From positions 1 through 21,339 of the forward strand of contig NZ_DLHR01000025.1 of the NCBI RefSeq assembly GCF_002483315.1: a stretch of DNA of 21,339 bases. Direction: 5' to 3'. Positions within the stretch are counted from its first letter, which is position 1, and every line of letters starts with the position of its first letter. The stretch comes from Flavobacterium sp. UBA7663 (GTDB lineage Bacteria; Bacteroidota; Bacteroidia; Flavobacteriales; Flavobacteriaceae). The position numbers and the translations under genes were made by a program. The notes under the pieces were generated by a model. The model saw only the letters and a list, made by a program, of their open reading frames with translations. It was not told where the DNA came from and made no database searches. This document shows positions 1 to 5,835 of the stretch, one piece after another.

Positions 1-1
1 G

Positions 2-619
2 GTCAATATCACTGGAATTTGCAGTGCTACATCATTACTAATTTTAAGTTTGGAAGAATTAATAAAAGCTACAATCGTTGAACTTCATTCTCTTAATTAT
101 CCAGTTTATGAGAGTAAAATAATTTCTAAAATTTTTAATAATCACAGAACAAGACATCAATTTGCTGGTATGATTGATACTCTAAACGGGTTAAATATCT
201 TGTTGAGATTAATTCACAAAGGATTAAATAGAAAAGAAGTTTTTCAAGAAGGTAAAATGAATGATGAAAATATTAAAAATTTGTCAGCTGGAATTAACTC
301 TTTTTGTGACTTGTTAAATAATATCTGTAATGATGAAATTGTTAAAGATTTCAATAATTATAAAAACAATGGTTTCTATGTTGATTATTTCGATGAATTG
401 TTGATTCCAAATAAAATGATTAATGAATTTAATTTCAGTCAAGTAGATAATGTTCATCAAACAATTTCTAGAATATACAAATTGATAATCTTATCGCATC
501 ACCAATCCATTAAGAATAGGAAAAATTACAATGAATTCTTAGAAATAAGAGAAATTATTAAAGAATTGACTCAAAAAGAGAAATTTGACGAGCTTTTAAA
601 TTCTTACATAGAAAATTAA
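2..619 (+). CDS. AbiV-family (HEPN) abortive infection protein, 5'-truncated by window edge
   Basis: The reading frame is open from base 2 with no stop or convincing start, so the N-terminus lies outside the window; the TTG at 50 is an internal codon, not a likely start. The visible N-terminal segment (ATSLLILSLEELIKA) matches the helix with a Glu-Glu pair followed by Lys-Ala that is typical of AbiV-family HEPN-like proteins. A basic His-rich stretch (NNHRTRHQFA) follows, and the rest is charged and helical. AbiV proteins are phage-defence proteins; the Lactococcus member interferes with phage translation after infection. No canonical HEPN R-x4-6-H RNase motif is evident in the visible part. 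Its position beside two toxin-antitoxin loci fits a defence role. The family call is by eye from one motif and the overall character; the function is inferred. Confidence 0.6.
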   Translation, partial: VNITGICSATSLLILSLEELIKATIVELHSLNYPVYESKIISKIFNNHRTRHQFAGMIDTLNGLNILLRLIHKGLNRKEVFQEGKMNDENIKNLSAGINSFCDLLNNICNDEIVKDFNNYKNNGFYVDYFDELLIPNKMINEFNFSQVDNVHQTISRIYKLIILSHHQSIKNRKNYNEFLEIREIIKELTQKEKFDELLNSYIEN

Positions 620-649
620 TATTTGTTCACAAATATGTGAACAAATATT
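618..649. promoter_or_regulatory. Perfect inverted repeat, candidate HigA operator
   Basis: AATATTTGTTCAC and its exact reverse complement GTGAACAAATATT are separated by 6 bases (AAATAT), giving 13-bp arms. The repeat begins inside the stop codon of the upstream gene and ends 1 base before the -7 box of higB. A perfect dyad at the promoter of a TA operon is the usual site for autorepression by the antitoxin. It lacks the GC-rich stem and T-run of a terminator, so an operator is preferred. Confidence 0.6.
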
Positions 650-650
650 G

Positions 651-658
651 TATATTTG
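651..658 (+). promoter_or_regulatory. higBA promoter -7 box
   Basis: TATATTTG matches the Bacteroidota consensus TAnnTTTG exactly. A TTTG at 622-625 could be the -33 element, but the spacing (25 bases) is longer than usual. Transcription would begin near 664, leaving a leader of about 16 bases before the ATG at 680. Confidence 0.6.
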
Positions 659-679
659 CAAAAGCATTTCACCACCAAT

Positions 680-1000
680 ATGGAAATTAAATTTCAAAAA
701 ACATATTTAGAAGACCTTTATCAAGGAAATACAAAGCCCTACAAGGAATATAAATCCAATAGGCAACTCGTGGCACAATATGTTAAAACTATAAATAAGC
801 TGAAATCAATAACACACATAAATCAATTATTTCAATTAAAAGCACTACGATATGAAAAACTTACTGGTAATTTAAAAGGATTGAGTTCTGTAGCTGTAAA
901 TATGCAATACAGAATAATCTTTAAAGAAGTAGCTTCCACTTCAAATGAACTTATAATCGATATTTTAGAAATCGAAGAATTGAGTAAGCATTACGAATAG
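680..1000 (+). CDS. higB: HigB-type toxin (RelE/ParE superfamily mRNA interferase)
   Basis: A 106-residue protein starting MEIKFQKTYLEDLYQ, with the RelE/HigB core: basic central helices, then a beta strand segment with LTGNLKGLSSVAVNMQYRIIF. The order YEKLTG-N-LKG-LSSV-xxN-x-QYRI is the recognisable HigB signature. HigB toxins cleave mRNA at the ribosome and are neutralised by HigA. An in-frame TTG lies at 656, but it sits inside the promoter -7 box and would give an untypical N-terminus, so the ATG at 680 is preferred. The higA gene follows after 24 bases, in the toxin-first order typical of higBA. Catalytic competence cannot be judged by eye. Confidence 0.88.
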   Translation: MEIKFQKTYLEDLYQGNTKPYKEYKSNRQLVAQYVKTINKLKSITHINQLFQLKALRYEKLTGNLKGLSSVAVNMQYRIIFKEVASTSNELIIDILEIEELSKHYE

Positions 1001-1024
1001 TAAGAACCGAAAACAATTGAAAAA

Positions 1025-2134
1025 ATGACACCAACAAACACAAACATCCCTGCTTTTGCTACGCATCCAGGTGAAATATTATTAGATGAAATTGAGGCAA
1101 ACGATTTCTCTCAAATAGATTTTGCTAAAATGATTGGATATAGCAGAAGTCAATTGAATGAAATAATCAAAGGCAAAAGAAACATTAATGCAGATTTAGC
1201 TTTACTCCTAGAAAAAACATTAGGTGTAGACGCAGAATACTGGATGGAAGCACAGAAAAATTACGATTTAGATAAAGCTCGAATTGATGCTAAAAACAAA
1301 GAACAATTAGAAGCAATTGAAATTTGGAAAGTAATAAAAGAGTTTATTCCAGTATTATTTTTTAAAAGAGAAAAAGTCATTAATGGTAATCCTCTAATTG
1401 ATAATCAAATCATTAGAAGAATCTACAATATTGCAAATTTAGACGAATTAGCAACATTAAGAGTCCAAAGTACTTATGCTCGATTTAAAAAATCAACAAA
1501 GCTTAAATATGATGTAGTCAACATTATCGGCTGGGTTAAATTAGTACAATATAAAGCTAAAGAAGTAATTGTACCTCCATTTAACCATGTAAATAAAGAG
1601 GAACTAATATCAGAGTTAAGAGAGATTATTTCTAAGAATAAAGATGTACTCAATAAAGTACAAAGCAAATTACATGAATACGGTATAAAATTAATCTATC
1701 AAGCAAAAGGAGAAAAAACACCTGTCGATGGAGTTTCATTCTGGAGCGAAGGCAATCCAGCTATTGGAATGACCCTTAGACATAATCGCTTGGATAATTA
1801 TGCATTTACTCTTTTTCATGAATTAGGACATATTTTTGAGCATTTAGTAAACGATAATACAGCTGAATTCATTGATCTCGATTTAAAAAATGAGGAAGAA
1901 GAATATAAAAAATCAGCTGAAGAAAAAGAAGCAAATATCTTTGCTCAAAACAGTTTAATTAACCCAACAGAATGGAAAGATTTTGAAAATAATCTTTCCA
2001 CAAAAAATAATGATATTGCTATTAAAGCATTCGCGAAAAAAGTAAAAATACACCCATGTATTGTAAGAGGTAGAATCTGTTATACTTTAAATGATTATCG
2101 TACTTTCTCTCAAATTAGTCACGATATCAGCTAG
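1025..2134 (+). CDS. higA: HigA antitoxin fused to ImmA/IrrE-like metalloprotease domain
   Basis: A 369-residue protein. Residues about 10-75 form the HigA-type helix-turn-helix, with the family opening THPGEILLDEI and helices QIDFAKMIGYSRSQLNEIIKGKR. Ordinary HigA antitoxins are about 90-130 residues; here a long C-terminal region carries HELGH at residues 265-269 and an EANIFA motif with Glu302. Together these are the usual zinc-ligand set of the ImmA/IrrE (COG2856, M78-like) peptidases. The N-terminal part should bind DNA and neutralise HigB. The protease-like part may act in stress-triggered turnover of a regulator, possibly of the protein itself, which is inference. It lies 24 bases after higB in one operon, and a strong terminator follows 23 bases downstream. 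Confidence 0.85.
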   Translation: MTPTNTNIPAFATHPGEILLDEIEANDFSQIDFAKMIGYSRSQLNEIIKGKRNINADLALLLEKTLGVDAEYWMEAQKNYDLDKARIDAKNKEQLEAIEIWKVIKEFIPVLFFKREKVINGNPLIDNQIIRRIYNIANLDELATLRVQSTYARFKKSTKLKYDVVNIIGWVKLVQYKAKEVIVPPFNHVNKEELISELREIISKNKDVLNKVQSKLHEYGIKLIYQAKGEKTPVDGVSFWSEGNPAIGMTLRHNRLDNYAFTLFHELGHIFEHLVNDNTAEFIDLDLKNEEEEYKKSAEEKEANIFAQNSLINPTEWKDFENNLSTKNNDIAIKAFAKKVKIHPCIVRGRICYTLNDYRTFSQISHDIS

Positions 2135-2157
2135 TTTTTTTACTATTAAAATCAATT

Positions 2158-2193
2158 ATGCGGTGAATAAATAGCTTATTCACCGCATTTTTT
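2158..2193 (+). terminator. Rho-independent terminator of higBA (hairpin copy A)
   Basis: ATGCGGTGAATAA (2158-2170) pairs perfectly with TTATTCACCGCAT (2176-2188) around a 5-base loop. It is followed by a T-run to 2193. The stem sequence is nearly repeated at 4126-4156, after hipA. Confidence 0.85.
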
Positions 2194-2239
2194 GCAATAA
2201 AAATTTACTATATGCTCTAAATTTAAAATATAAGTAAAA

Positions 2240-2294
2240 CAGGTAAATACCAATGTTAATAAATAAAAAAAGCATTAAAACCTGTATTTACCTG
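2240..2294. promoter_or_regulatory. Distal HipB operator pair (inverted GGTAAATAC half-sites)
   Basis: CAGGTAAATAC (2240-2250) and its exact reverse complement GTATTTACCTG (2284-2294) face each other across 33 bases of AT-rich DNA. The motif core GGnAAATACC recurs nearer the hipB start. Multiple spaced sites suggest HipB binding with bending or looping, by analogy with E. coli hipBA autoregulation; the binding itself is inferred. Confidence 0.5.
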
Positions 2295-2337
2295 CATAAA
2301 AACTTAAAATATTCACATATAATATATTATTAATTAC

Positions 2338-2345
2338 TATATTTG
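2338..2345 (+). promoter_or_regulatory. hipBA promoter -7 box
   Basis: TATATTTG is an exact TAnnTTTG match, 41 bases before the hipB ATG. No clear -33 TTTG is seen at the expected spacing. The start of transcription would fall within the adjacent GGGAAATACC motif at 2348-2360, as expected for a repressible promoter. Confidence 0.6.
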
Positions 2346-2347
2346 TT

Positions 2348-2401
2348 GGGAAATACCAATTATAATAATAATTTAACTCAATAAAGATGGAAAATACCAA
2401 T
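2348..2401 (+). promoter_or_regulatory. Proximal HipB operator motifs (two direct repeats)
   Basis: GGGAAATACCAAT (2348-2360) and GGAAAATACCAAT (2389-2401) are direct repeats 41 bases apart, close to four helical turns. A third copy on the same strand, GGTAAATACCAAT, is at 2242-2254. The second site overlaps the hipB start codon, so it also encodes the first residues of HipB. HipB is the likely binder (inference). Confidence 0.5.
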
Positions 2402-2731
2402 ACAAATTGGATTGCCATGAGTGATTCAGCTATCGTAAGTCAAATTGGAGCATTCATTAAAAATGAACGATTGAATAGTAACAGAACGCAAGCTCAATTA
2501 GCAAAAGAAGCCGGCATAAACAAATGGACATTAGGTCAAATTGAGAATGGTGAAGCCATTACATTACTTTCATTAATTCAAATATTAAGGGCTTTAGGTG
2601 TTTTACCATTACTAGATATCTTTTCAATCAAACAAGAAATAAGCCCTATAGAACTCGCAAAAAAAGCCCAACAAAAAAGACAACGTGCTAGAAACACGGA
2701 TAACGATACTACTAAAAAATCTGACTGGTAA
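2387..2731 (+). CDS. hipB: HipB-like antitoxin, XRE-family HTH regulator
   Basis: A 114-residue protein with one XRE/Cro helix-turn-helix at about residues 20-72 (IKNERLNSNRTQAQLAKEAG, then KWTLGQIENGEAI). A basic, disordered, Lys/Arg-rich tail runs from about residue 90. HipB proteins repress their own operon and hold HipA inactive. Its TAA stop overlaps the hipA ATG by one base, so the two are translationally coupled. Repeated GGnAAATACC motifs around the promoter are candidate sites for the protein. The pairing with hipA makes the assignment firm. Confidence 0.88.
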   Translation: MENTNTNWIAMSDSAIVSQIGAFIKNERLNSNRTQAQLAKEAGINKWTLGQIENGEAITLLSLIQILRALGVLPLLDIFSIKQEISPIELAKKAQQKRQRARNTDNDTTKKSDW

Positions 2732-4023
2732 TGATTACAACCGCTTTTGTAAAAATATGGGGAGAAACCGTTGGTGCCGTTGCTTGGGATAAAGCAACAG
2801 GTATAGCAAGTTTTGAATACGATCCTAAATTCATAAACACTAAATCTGATTTAGCCCCAATAAAAATGCCGATTACTAATAGTAATAAACGTATTTTTTC
2901 ATTTCCAGAACTGAGAGATGTAAAAACATTCAAAGGATTACCTGGACTATTAGCCGATGTATTACCTGATGATTATGGAAATCAACTTATTAATAGTTGG
3001 TTAGCACAAAATGGTCGTCCTGAAAACAGCATGAATCCTGTAGAACTTTTGTGTTTTATAGGCACACGTGGAATGGGTGCTTTGGAATTTGAACCATCAC
3101 AACTGAAACCAAATAAAAGAGCATTTGATATTGAAATTGATAGTTTAGTAAACATCTCTAGAAAGATGCTTACTAAAAAAGAAAGTTTTGAAACCAACTT
3201 AAATGTGGATGAACAAAAAGCAATGCTAGATATTCTTAAAATAGGAACTTCAGCAGGTGGTGCTCGTCCAAAAGCAATTATAGCTTATAATGAAAAAACC
3301 GGGCAAGTAAAATCAGGACAAACTATAGCTCCAAAAGGTTTTGAACACTGGCTGATTAAATTAGACACAATTAGCGATGTACAGTTTGGAGAGAGTACAG
3401 GTTTCGGAAGAGTCGAGATGGCATACTATCTTATGGCTAAAGCATGTGAAATTGATATGATGGAATGTAGACTTATGGAAGAAAACGGAAGAGCTCATTT
3501 TATGACAAAACGTTTTGACCGTGAAAATGGAGACCAAAAACACCATATACAAACCTTGTGCGCCATGCAGCATTACGATTTTAATCAAATAACAAGTTTC
3601 AGCTACGAACAATTGTTTCAAACGATGCGTATATTACAACTTCCTTATCCACAAGCCGAGCAAATGTACAGAAGAATGGTATTTAACGTAATCTCAAGAA
3701 ATTGTGATGATCATACCAAAAATTTTGCTTTTAGATTAAAAAAGGATTCAGAATGGGAATTAGCTCCAGCCTATGATATATGCTTTGCATATAGTCCTGA
3801 CAGCACATGGGTAAGTCAGCACAATTTGAGTTTAAATGGAAAAAGAAAAGATATAACTAAAGAAGACTTGTTGATGGTTGCAAAAGCAATGAATATTAAA
3901 AAAGCGGATAACATCATAAAGCAAATTAGTGACACTGTAAACAAATGGAATACGTTTGCAGAAATCACGAGCGTGGAAGAAAGTTTGAAAGAAAAAATTA
4001 AAAAATCTCACTTAATTTTATAA
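2731..4023 (+). CDS. hipA: HipA-like serine/threonine kinase toxin
   Basis: A 430-residue protein, close to the 440 of E. coli HipA. It opens with the HipA N-subdomain 1 fold (VKIWGETVGAVAWD). It has the phosphorylatable/nucleotide-loop segment IGTSAGGARPKAI at about residues 171-183 and HWLIKLD. The catalytic block NCDDHTKN (residues 324-331) is followed by the metal-binding PAYD (Asp349). All the key motifs of an active HipA kinase are visible. E. coli HipA phosphorylates glutamyl-tRNA synthetase, halting translation and producing persistence; the target here is unknown. It is coupled to hipB by a one-base overlap. Two hairpins lie in the 140 bases downstream. Confidence 0.92.
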   Translation: MITTAFVKIWGETVGAVAWDKATGIASFEYDPKFINTKSDLAPIKMPITNSNKRIFSFPELRDVKTFKGLPGLLADVLPDDYGNQLINSWLAQNGRPENSMNPVELLCFIGTRGMGALEFEPSQLKPNKRAFDIEIDSLVNISRKMLTKKESFETNLNVDEQKAMLDILKIGTSAGGARPKAIIAYNEKTGQVKSGQTIAPKGFEHWLIKLDTISDVQFGESTGFGRVEMAYYLMAKACEIDMMECRLMEENGRAHFMTKRFDRENGDQKHHIQTLCAMQHYDFNQITSFSYEQLFQTMRILQLPYPQAEQMYRRMVFNVISRNCDDHTKNFAFRLKKDSEWELAPAYDICFAYSPDSTWVSQHNLSLNGKRKDITKEDLLMVAKAMNIKKADNIIKQISDTVNKWNTFAEITSVEESLKEKIKKSHLIL

Positions 4024-4087
4024 AAAATTATAGTATTGAAAAAACAATCAACATAGGTTTTAAAACCAGAAACAACAACTTAAAATT

Positions 4088-4114
4088 AATGCTATAGCGG
4101 TAAAAAATAGCATT
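4088..4114 (+). terminator. Weak hairpin downstream of hipA
   Basis: AATGCTAT (4088-4095) pairs with ATAGCATT (4107-4114) around an 11-base loop and is followed by TTAATAA. It is AT-rich with a poor T-run, so it is at best a weak or auxiliary terminator ahead of the stronger one at 4126. Confidence 0.35.
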
Positions 4115-4125
4115 TTAATAAATTT

Positions 4126-4164
4126 ATGCGGTGAATAGAGATTCTATTCACCGCATATTTTGCG
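4126..4164 (+). terminator. Terminator of hipBA (hairpin copy B)
   Basis: ATGCGGTGAATAGA (4126-4139) pairs perfectly with TCTATTCACCGCAT (4143-4156) around a 3-base loop, then ATTTTGCGG. It shares the ATGCGGTGAATA/TATTCACCGCAT stem and the following TTTTGC with the higBA terminator at 2158-2193. The tail is less T-rich than copy A. Confidence 0.7.
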
Positions 4165-4203
4165 GAGATTGTATATTTTTTCTTTCGAAAGCCTAAAAAA
4201 TCG

Positions 4204-4299
4204 TAAATTTGTAAAAATTATTTTTTTTCCTTTAATAATTAATTTTCGCAACACCCCTAGTACACCTCTACCCTCTTTAACCCTTATGAATAAAGAGAA
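4204..4299 (+). repeat. 96-bp promoter-plus-leader repeat, copy 1 (possible small RNA)
   Basis: This stretch aligns without gaps to 13312-13407 with 10 mismatches in 96 positions. It starts with an exact TAnnTTTG box (TAAATTTG, 4204-4211) and continues through a T-rich part into a C-rich, almost G-free block. That block contains 29 consecutive bases identical in both copies (4259-4287). No plus-strand gene follows; the next gene is the oppositely oriented HxlR regulator. The fixed distance from promoter to C-rich block suggests a transcribed element such as a small RNA, but this is inference. The rest of the gene-free stretch 4024-4341 holds only the two hairpins upstream and AT-rich sequence downstream. 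Confidence 0.65.
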
Positions 4300-4341
4300 T
4301 ATATTGAATACTTAGAAGCTTATATAAAGCTAATTTAAAAA

Positions 4342-4674
4342 CTACTTTTCATCAACAACTAAGTTTGTATCTGCCCATTCAAGAATTGATGTAAAAACAA
4401 CTTCAAGACTTCTTCCAAAATCAGTTAATGAATAATCTACTCTTGGAGGAAGTTCTTTATGATATTCTCTAATAATCAAACCGTCATTTTCTAATTGTTT
4501 GAGTTGTTCTGTAAGCACTTTTCTTGAAATACCTTCAATAGTTGCATTTATTTGTCCGAATCGTCTTTTGCCTTTTGATAAATAATACAAAATGGGGGCT
4601 TTCCATCTTCCACCTATTAATTCTAAAGTTGCCGTTACAGGGCAATCAAAATTTTTTCCGTGTACTTTCATCAT
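4342..4674 (-). CDS. HxlR-family transcriptional regulator (YodB/YtfH-like)
   Basis: A 110-residue winged-helix protein with the HxlR signature: CPVTATLELIGGRWKAPILYYL near the N-terminus, then RRFGQINATIEGISRKVLTEQLKQLENDGLI. Cys11 in the DCPV motif is the conserved N-terminal cysteine used by YodB- and HypR-type members to sense quinones, diamide or disulfide stress. Two Met codons start the frame (4674 and 4671); the upstream one is taken. It is divergent from an NmrA/QorB-like quinone reductase gene, the same pairing as ytfH-ytfG in E. coli, so it probably controls that gene. Redox sensing by Cys11 is inferred from family behaviour. Confidence 0.88.
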   Translation of the reverse strand: MMKVHGKNFDCPVTATLELIGGRWKAPILYYLSKGKRRFGQINATIEGISRKVLTEQLKQLENDGLIIREYHKELPPRVDYSLTDFGRSLEVVFTSILEWADTNLVVDEK

Positions 4675-4676
4675 TG

Positions 4677-4739
4677 GTTACGTTTAAGTTACTAGTATTT
4701 AAATTTTAATAGTTACAAATATAAACTTTTATTAGTTAC
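4677..4739. promoter_or_regulatory. Candidate HxlR operator region with repeated AGTTAC motif
   Basis: AGTTAC occurs at 4687-4692, 4711-4716 and 4734-4739, at steps of 24 and 23 bases, with a related GGTTAC at 4677-4682. They fill the 109-bp space between the divergent hxlR and quinone-reductase genes, and one overlaps the hxlR -7 box. Regular spacing in a regulator's own promoter suggests an operator array; AT-rich chance repetition is not excluded. Confidence 0.35.
4716..4723 (-). promoter_or_regulatory. hxlR promoter -7 box
   Basis: Read on the minus strand this is TATATTTG, an exact TAnnTTTG match 41 bases before the HxlR start codon. Confidence 0.55.
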
Positions 4740-4783
4740 TTTGTAAAACAATTGAATTTAATTAATAATAAAAGAAAAAAAAT

Positions 4784-5647
4784 ATGATTTTAGTTACAGG
4801 AGCAACAGGGCATTTAGGTAAAGCAGTAGTAAACCAACTACTATTAAAAACAGAGATAACTAATATTGCCGTTTTGGCAAGAGATTTAGATAAAGCTCAT
4901 GAGTATAAAACTAAAGGAATTGAAGTAAGAATCGGAGATTTTGATAATCAAGATTCTTTGAATGAGGCGATGAAAGGAATTGATACGGTACTTTTAGTAT
5001 CAGGTGTAGATCCTGTAAATCGTTTACAACAGCATAAAAATGTGGTGGATGCTGCCGTAAAAAAAGATGTGAATAGAATTGCTTACACAAGTGTTACAAT
5101 GGAAAACCTTAACACATCTGCCAATCAATTTTTAATGCAAAGTCATTTTCAAACGGAAGATTATATTAAGAATAGTGGGCTTAATTACACTTTTTTTCGC
5201 AACAATCTCTATACAGATACCATTTTAATGTTTGCAGGAGAAAACCCTTTTGAAACAGGAATAGCTCTTCCCGCAGGAAATGGAAAAGTTGGATTTGCTT
5301 TGAGAAAAGAAATTGGAGAGGCAATTGCAAATGAATTATTACAAATATCATCAGAAAACAAAATTTATGAAATAACAGGTTCTAAATCATATTCATATGC
5401 AGATGTAGCTTCAGAATTATCAAAATTATCTGGCAAAAATGTAACTTATACAGACTTAGAAGCTGAAACTTATTCAGAACTTTTAAAAAATATAGGTGTC
5501 CCTGAAGAATATATTTCTATGTTTAATGCTTTTGCGGCAGATATTAAAACCAATCAGCACAGCAAAACAACTTTGGATTTAGAAAATCTTTTAGGTCGAA
5601 AACCCATTTCTTTTTCTTTGGCACTAAAAGAGTTATATAATTTGTAA
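4784..5647 (+). CDS. NmrA-like NAD(P)H:quinone oxidoreductase (QorB/YtfG-like)
   Basis: A 287-residue protein, essentially the length of E. coli QorB (YtfG, 286). It begins MILVTGATGHLGKAVVNQLL, with the nucleotide-binding GATGHLG loop at residues 6-12, and continues with the NmrA/atypical-SDR pattern: VRIGDFDNQDSL, TVLLVSGVD, and an FFRNNLYTD substrate-side segment. It lacks the classical YxxxK of ordinary SDRs, as expected of the NmrA group. The likely role is two-electron reduction of quinones with NAD(P)H in the cytoplasm, limiting redox cycling. The divergent HxlR regulator supports this. A terminator follows about 95 bases downstream. Substrate specificity is unproven. Confidence 0.82.
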   Translation: MILVTGATGHLGKAVVNQLLLKTEITNIAVLARDLDKAHEYKTKGIEVRIGDFDNQDSLNEAMKGIDTVLLVSGVDPVNRLQQHKNVVDAAVKKDVNRIAYTSVTMENLNTSANQFLMQSHFQTEDYIKNSGLNYTFFRNNLYTDTILMFAGENPFETGIALPAGNGKVGFALRKEIGEAIANELLQISSENKIYEITGSKSYSYADVASELSKLSGKNVTYTDLEAETYSELLKNIGVPEEYISMFNAFAADIKTNQHSKTTLDLENLLGRKPISFSLALKELYNL

Positions 5648-5741
5648 GTTAACTTAATTAAGTTTGATAAAACTCTTAAAACTTATAATTGTGAATTTTA
5701 TATTTAATCTTTGAAAACATATTTTTAGTTAAATCATTGAC

Positions 5742-5780
5742 AAACAGTAGTTATTTTCTACTACTGTTTTAATTTTTTTT
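5742..5780 (+). terminator. Terminator downstream of quinone-reductase gene
   Basis: AAACAGTAGT (5742-5751) pairs with ACTACTGTTT (5760-5769) around an 8-base loop, then TAATTTTTTTT. It insulates the quinone-reductase gene from the efflux operon, whose operator begins only 7 bases further on. Confidence 0.7.
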
Positions 5781-5786
5781 AAAAAA

Positions 5787-5799
5787 TGAACGTTGTTCA
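5787..5799. promoter_or_regulatory. TetR operator 1
   Basis: TGAAC-GTT-GTTCA is a palindrome 49 bases before the tetR ATG and just upstream of its -7 box. The same TGAACnnTGTTCA word recurs at 6473-6485, before the efflux channel gene. Such paired sites fit a TetR repressor acting on itself and its pump (inference). Confidence 0.6.
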
Positions 5800-5810
5800 A
5801 AAAATATTTA

Positions 5811-5818
5811 TACATTTG
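5811..5818 (+). promoter_or_regulatory. tetR promoter -7 box
   Basis: TACATTTG is an exact TAnnTTTG match 18 bases before the ATG. It gives a very short leader, typical of this phylum. Confidence 0.6.
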
Positions 5819-5835
5819 CAGAGAAATAAATTATC

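Noticed and set aside
50..52. TTG at 50 as start of the AbiV-like gene
   Set aside because: The frame stays open to the left edge, and the AbiV motif begins before or at this codon, so the gene is truncated rather than starting here.
656..679. TTG start giving a longer HigB
   Set aside because: The TTG lies inside the -7 box and the extension is unlike HigB N-termini; the ATG at 680 fits better.
4251..4287. G-quadruplex on the minus strand of the 96-bp repeat
   Set aside because: The G-runs are uneven (GGG, GGG, GG, GGGG) with long loops, so it is at best a weak two-tier candidate; the cytosine-rich transcript explanation is simpler.
4305..4335. Terminator hairpin between the repeat and hxlR
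   Set aside because: The TTAG-AAGCTT/AAGCTAA pairing needs a bulge and has no T-run on either strand, so it is too weak to annotate.
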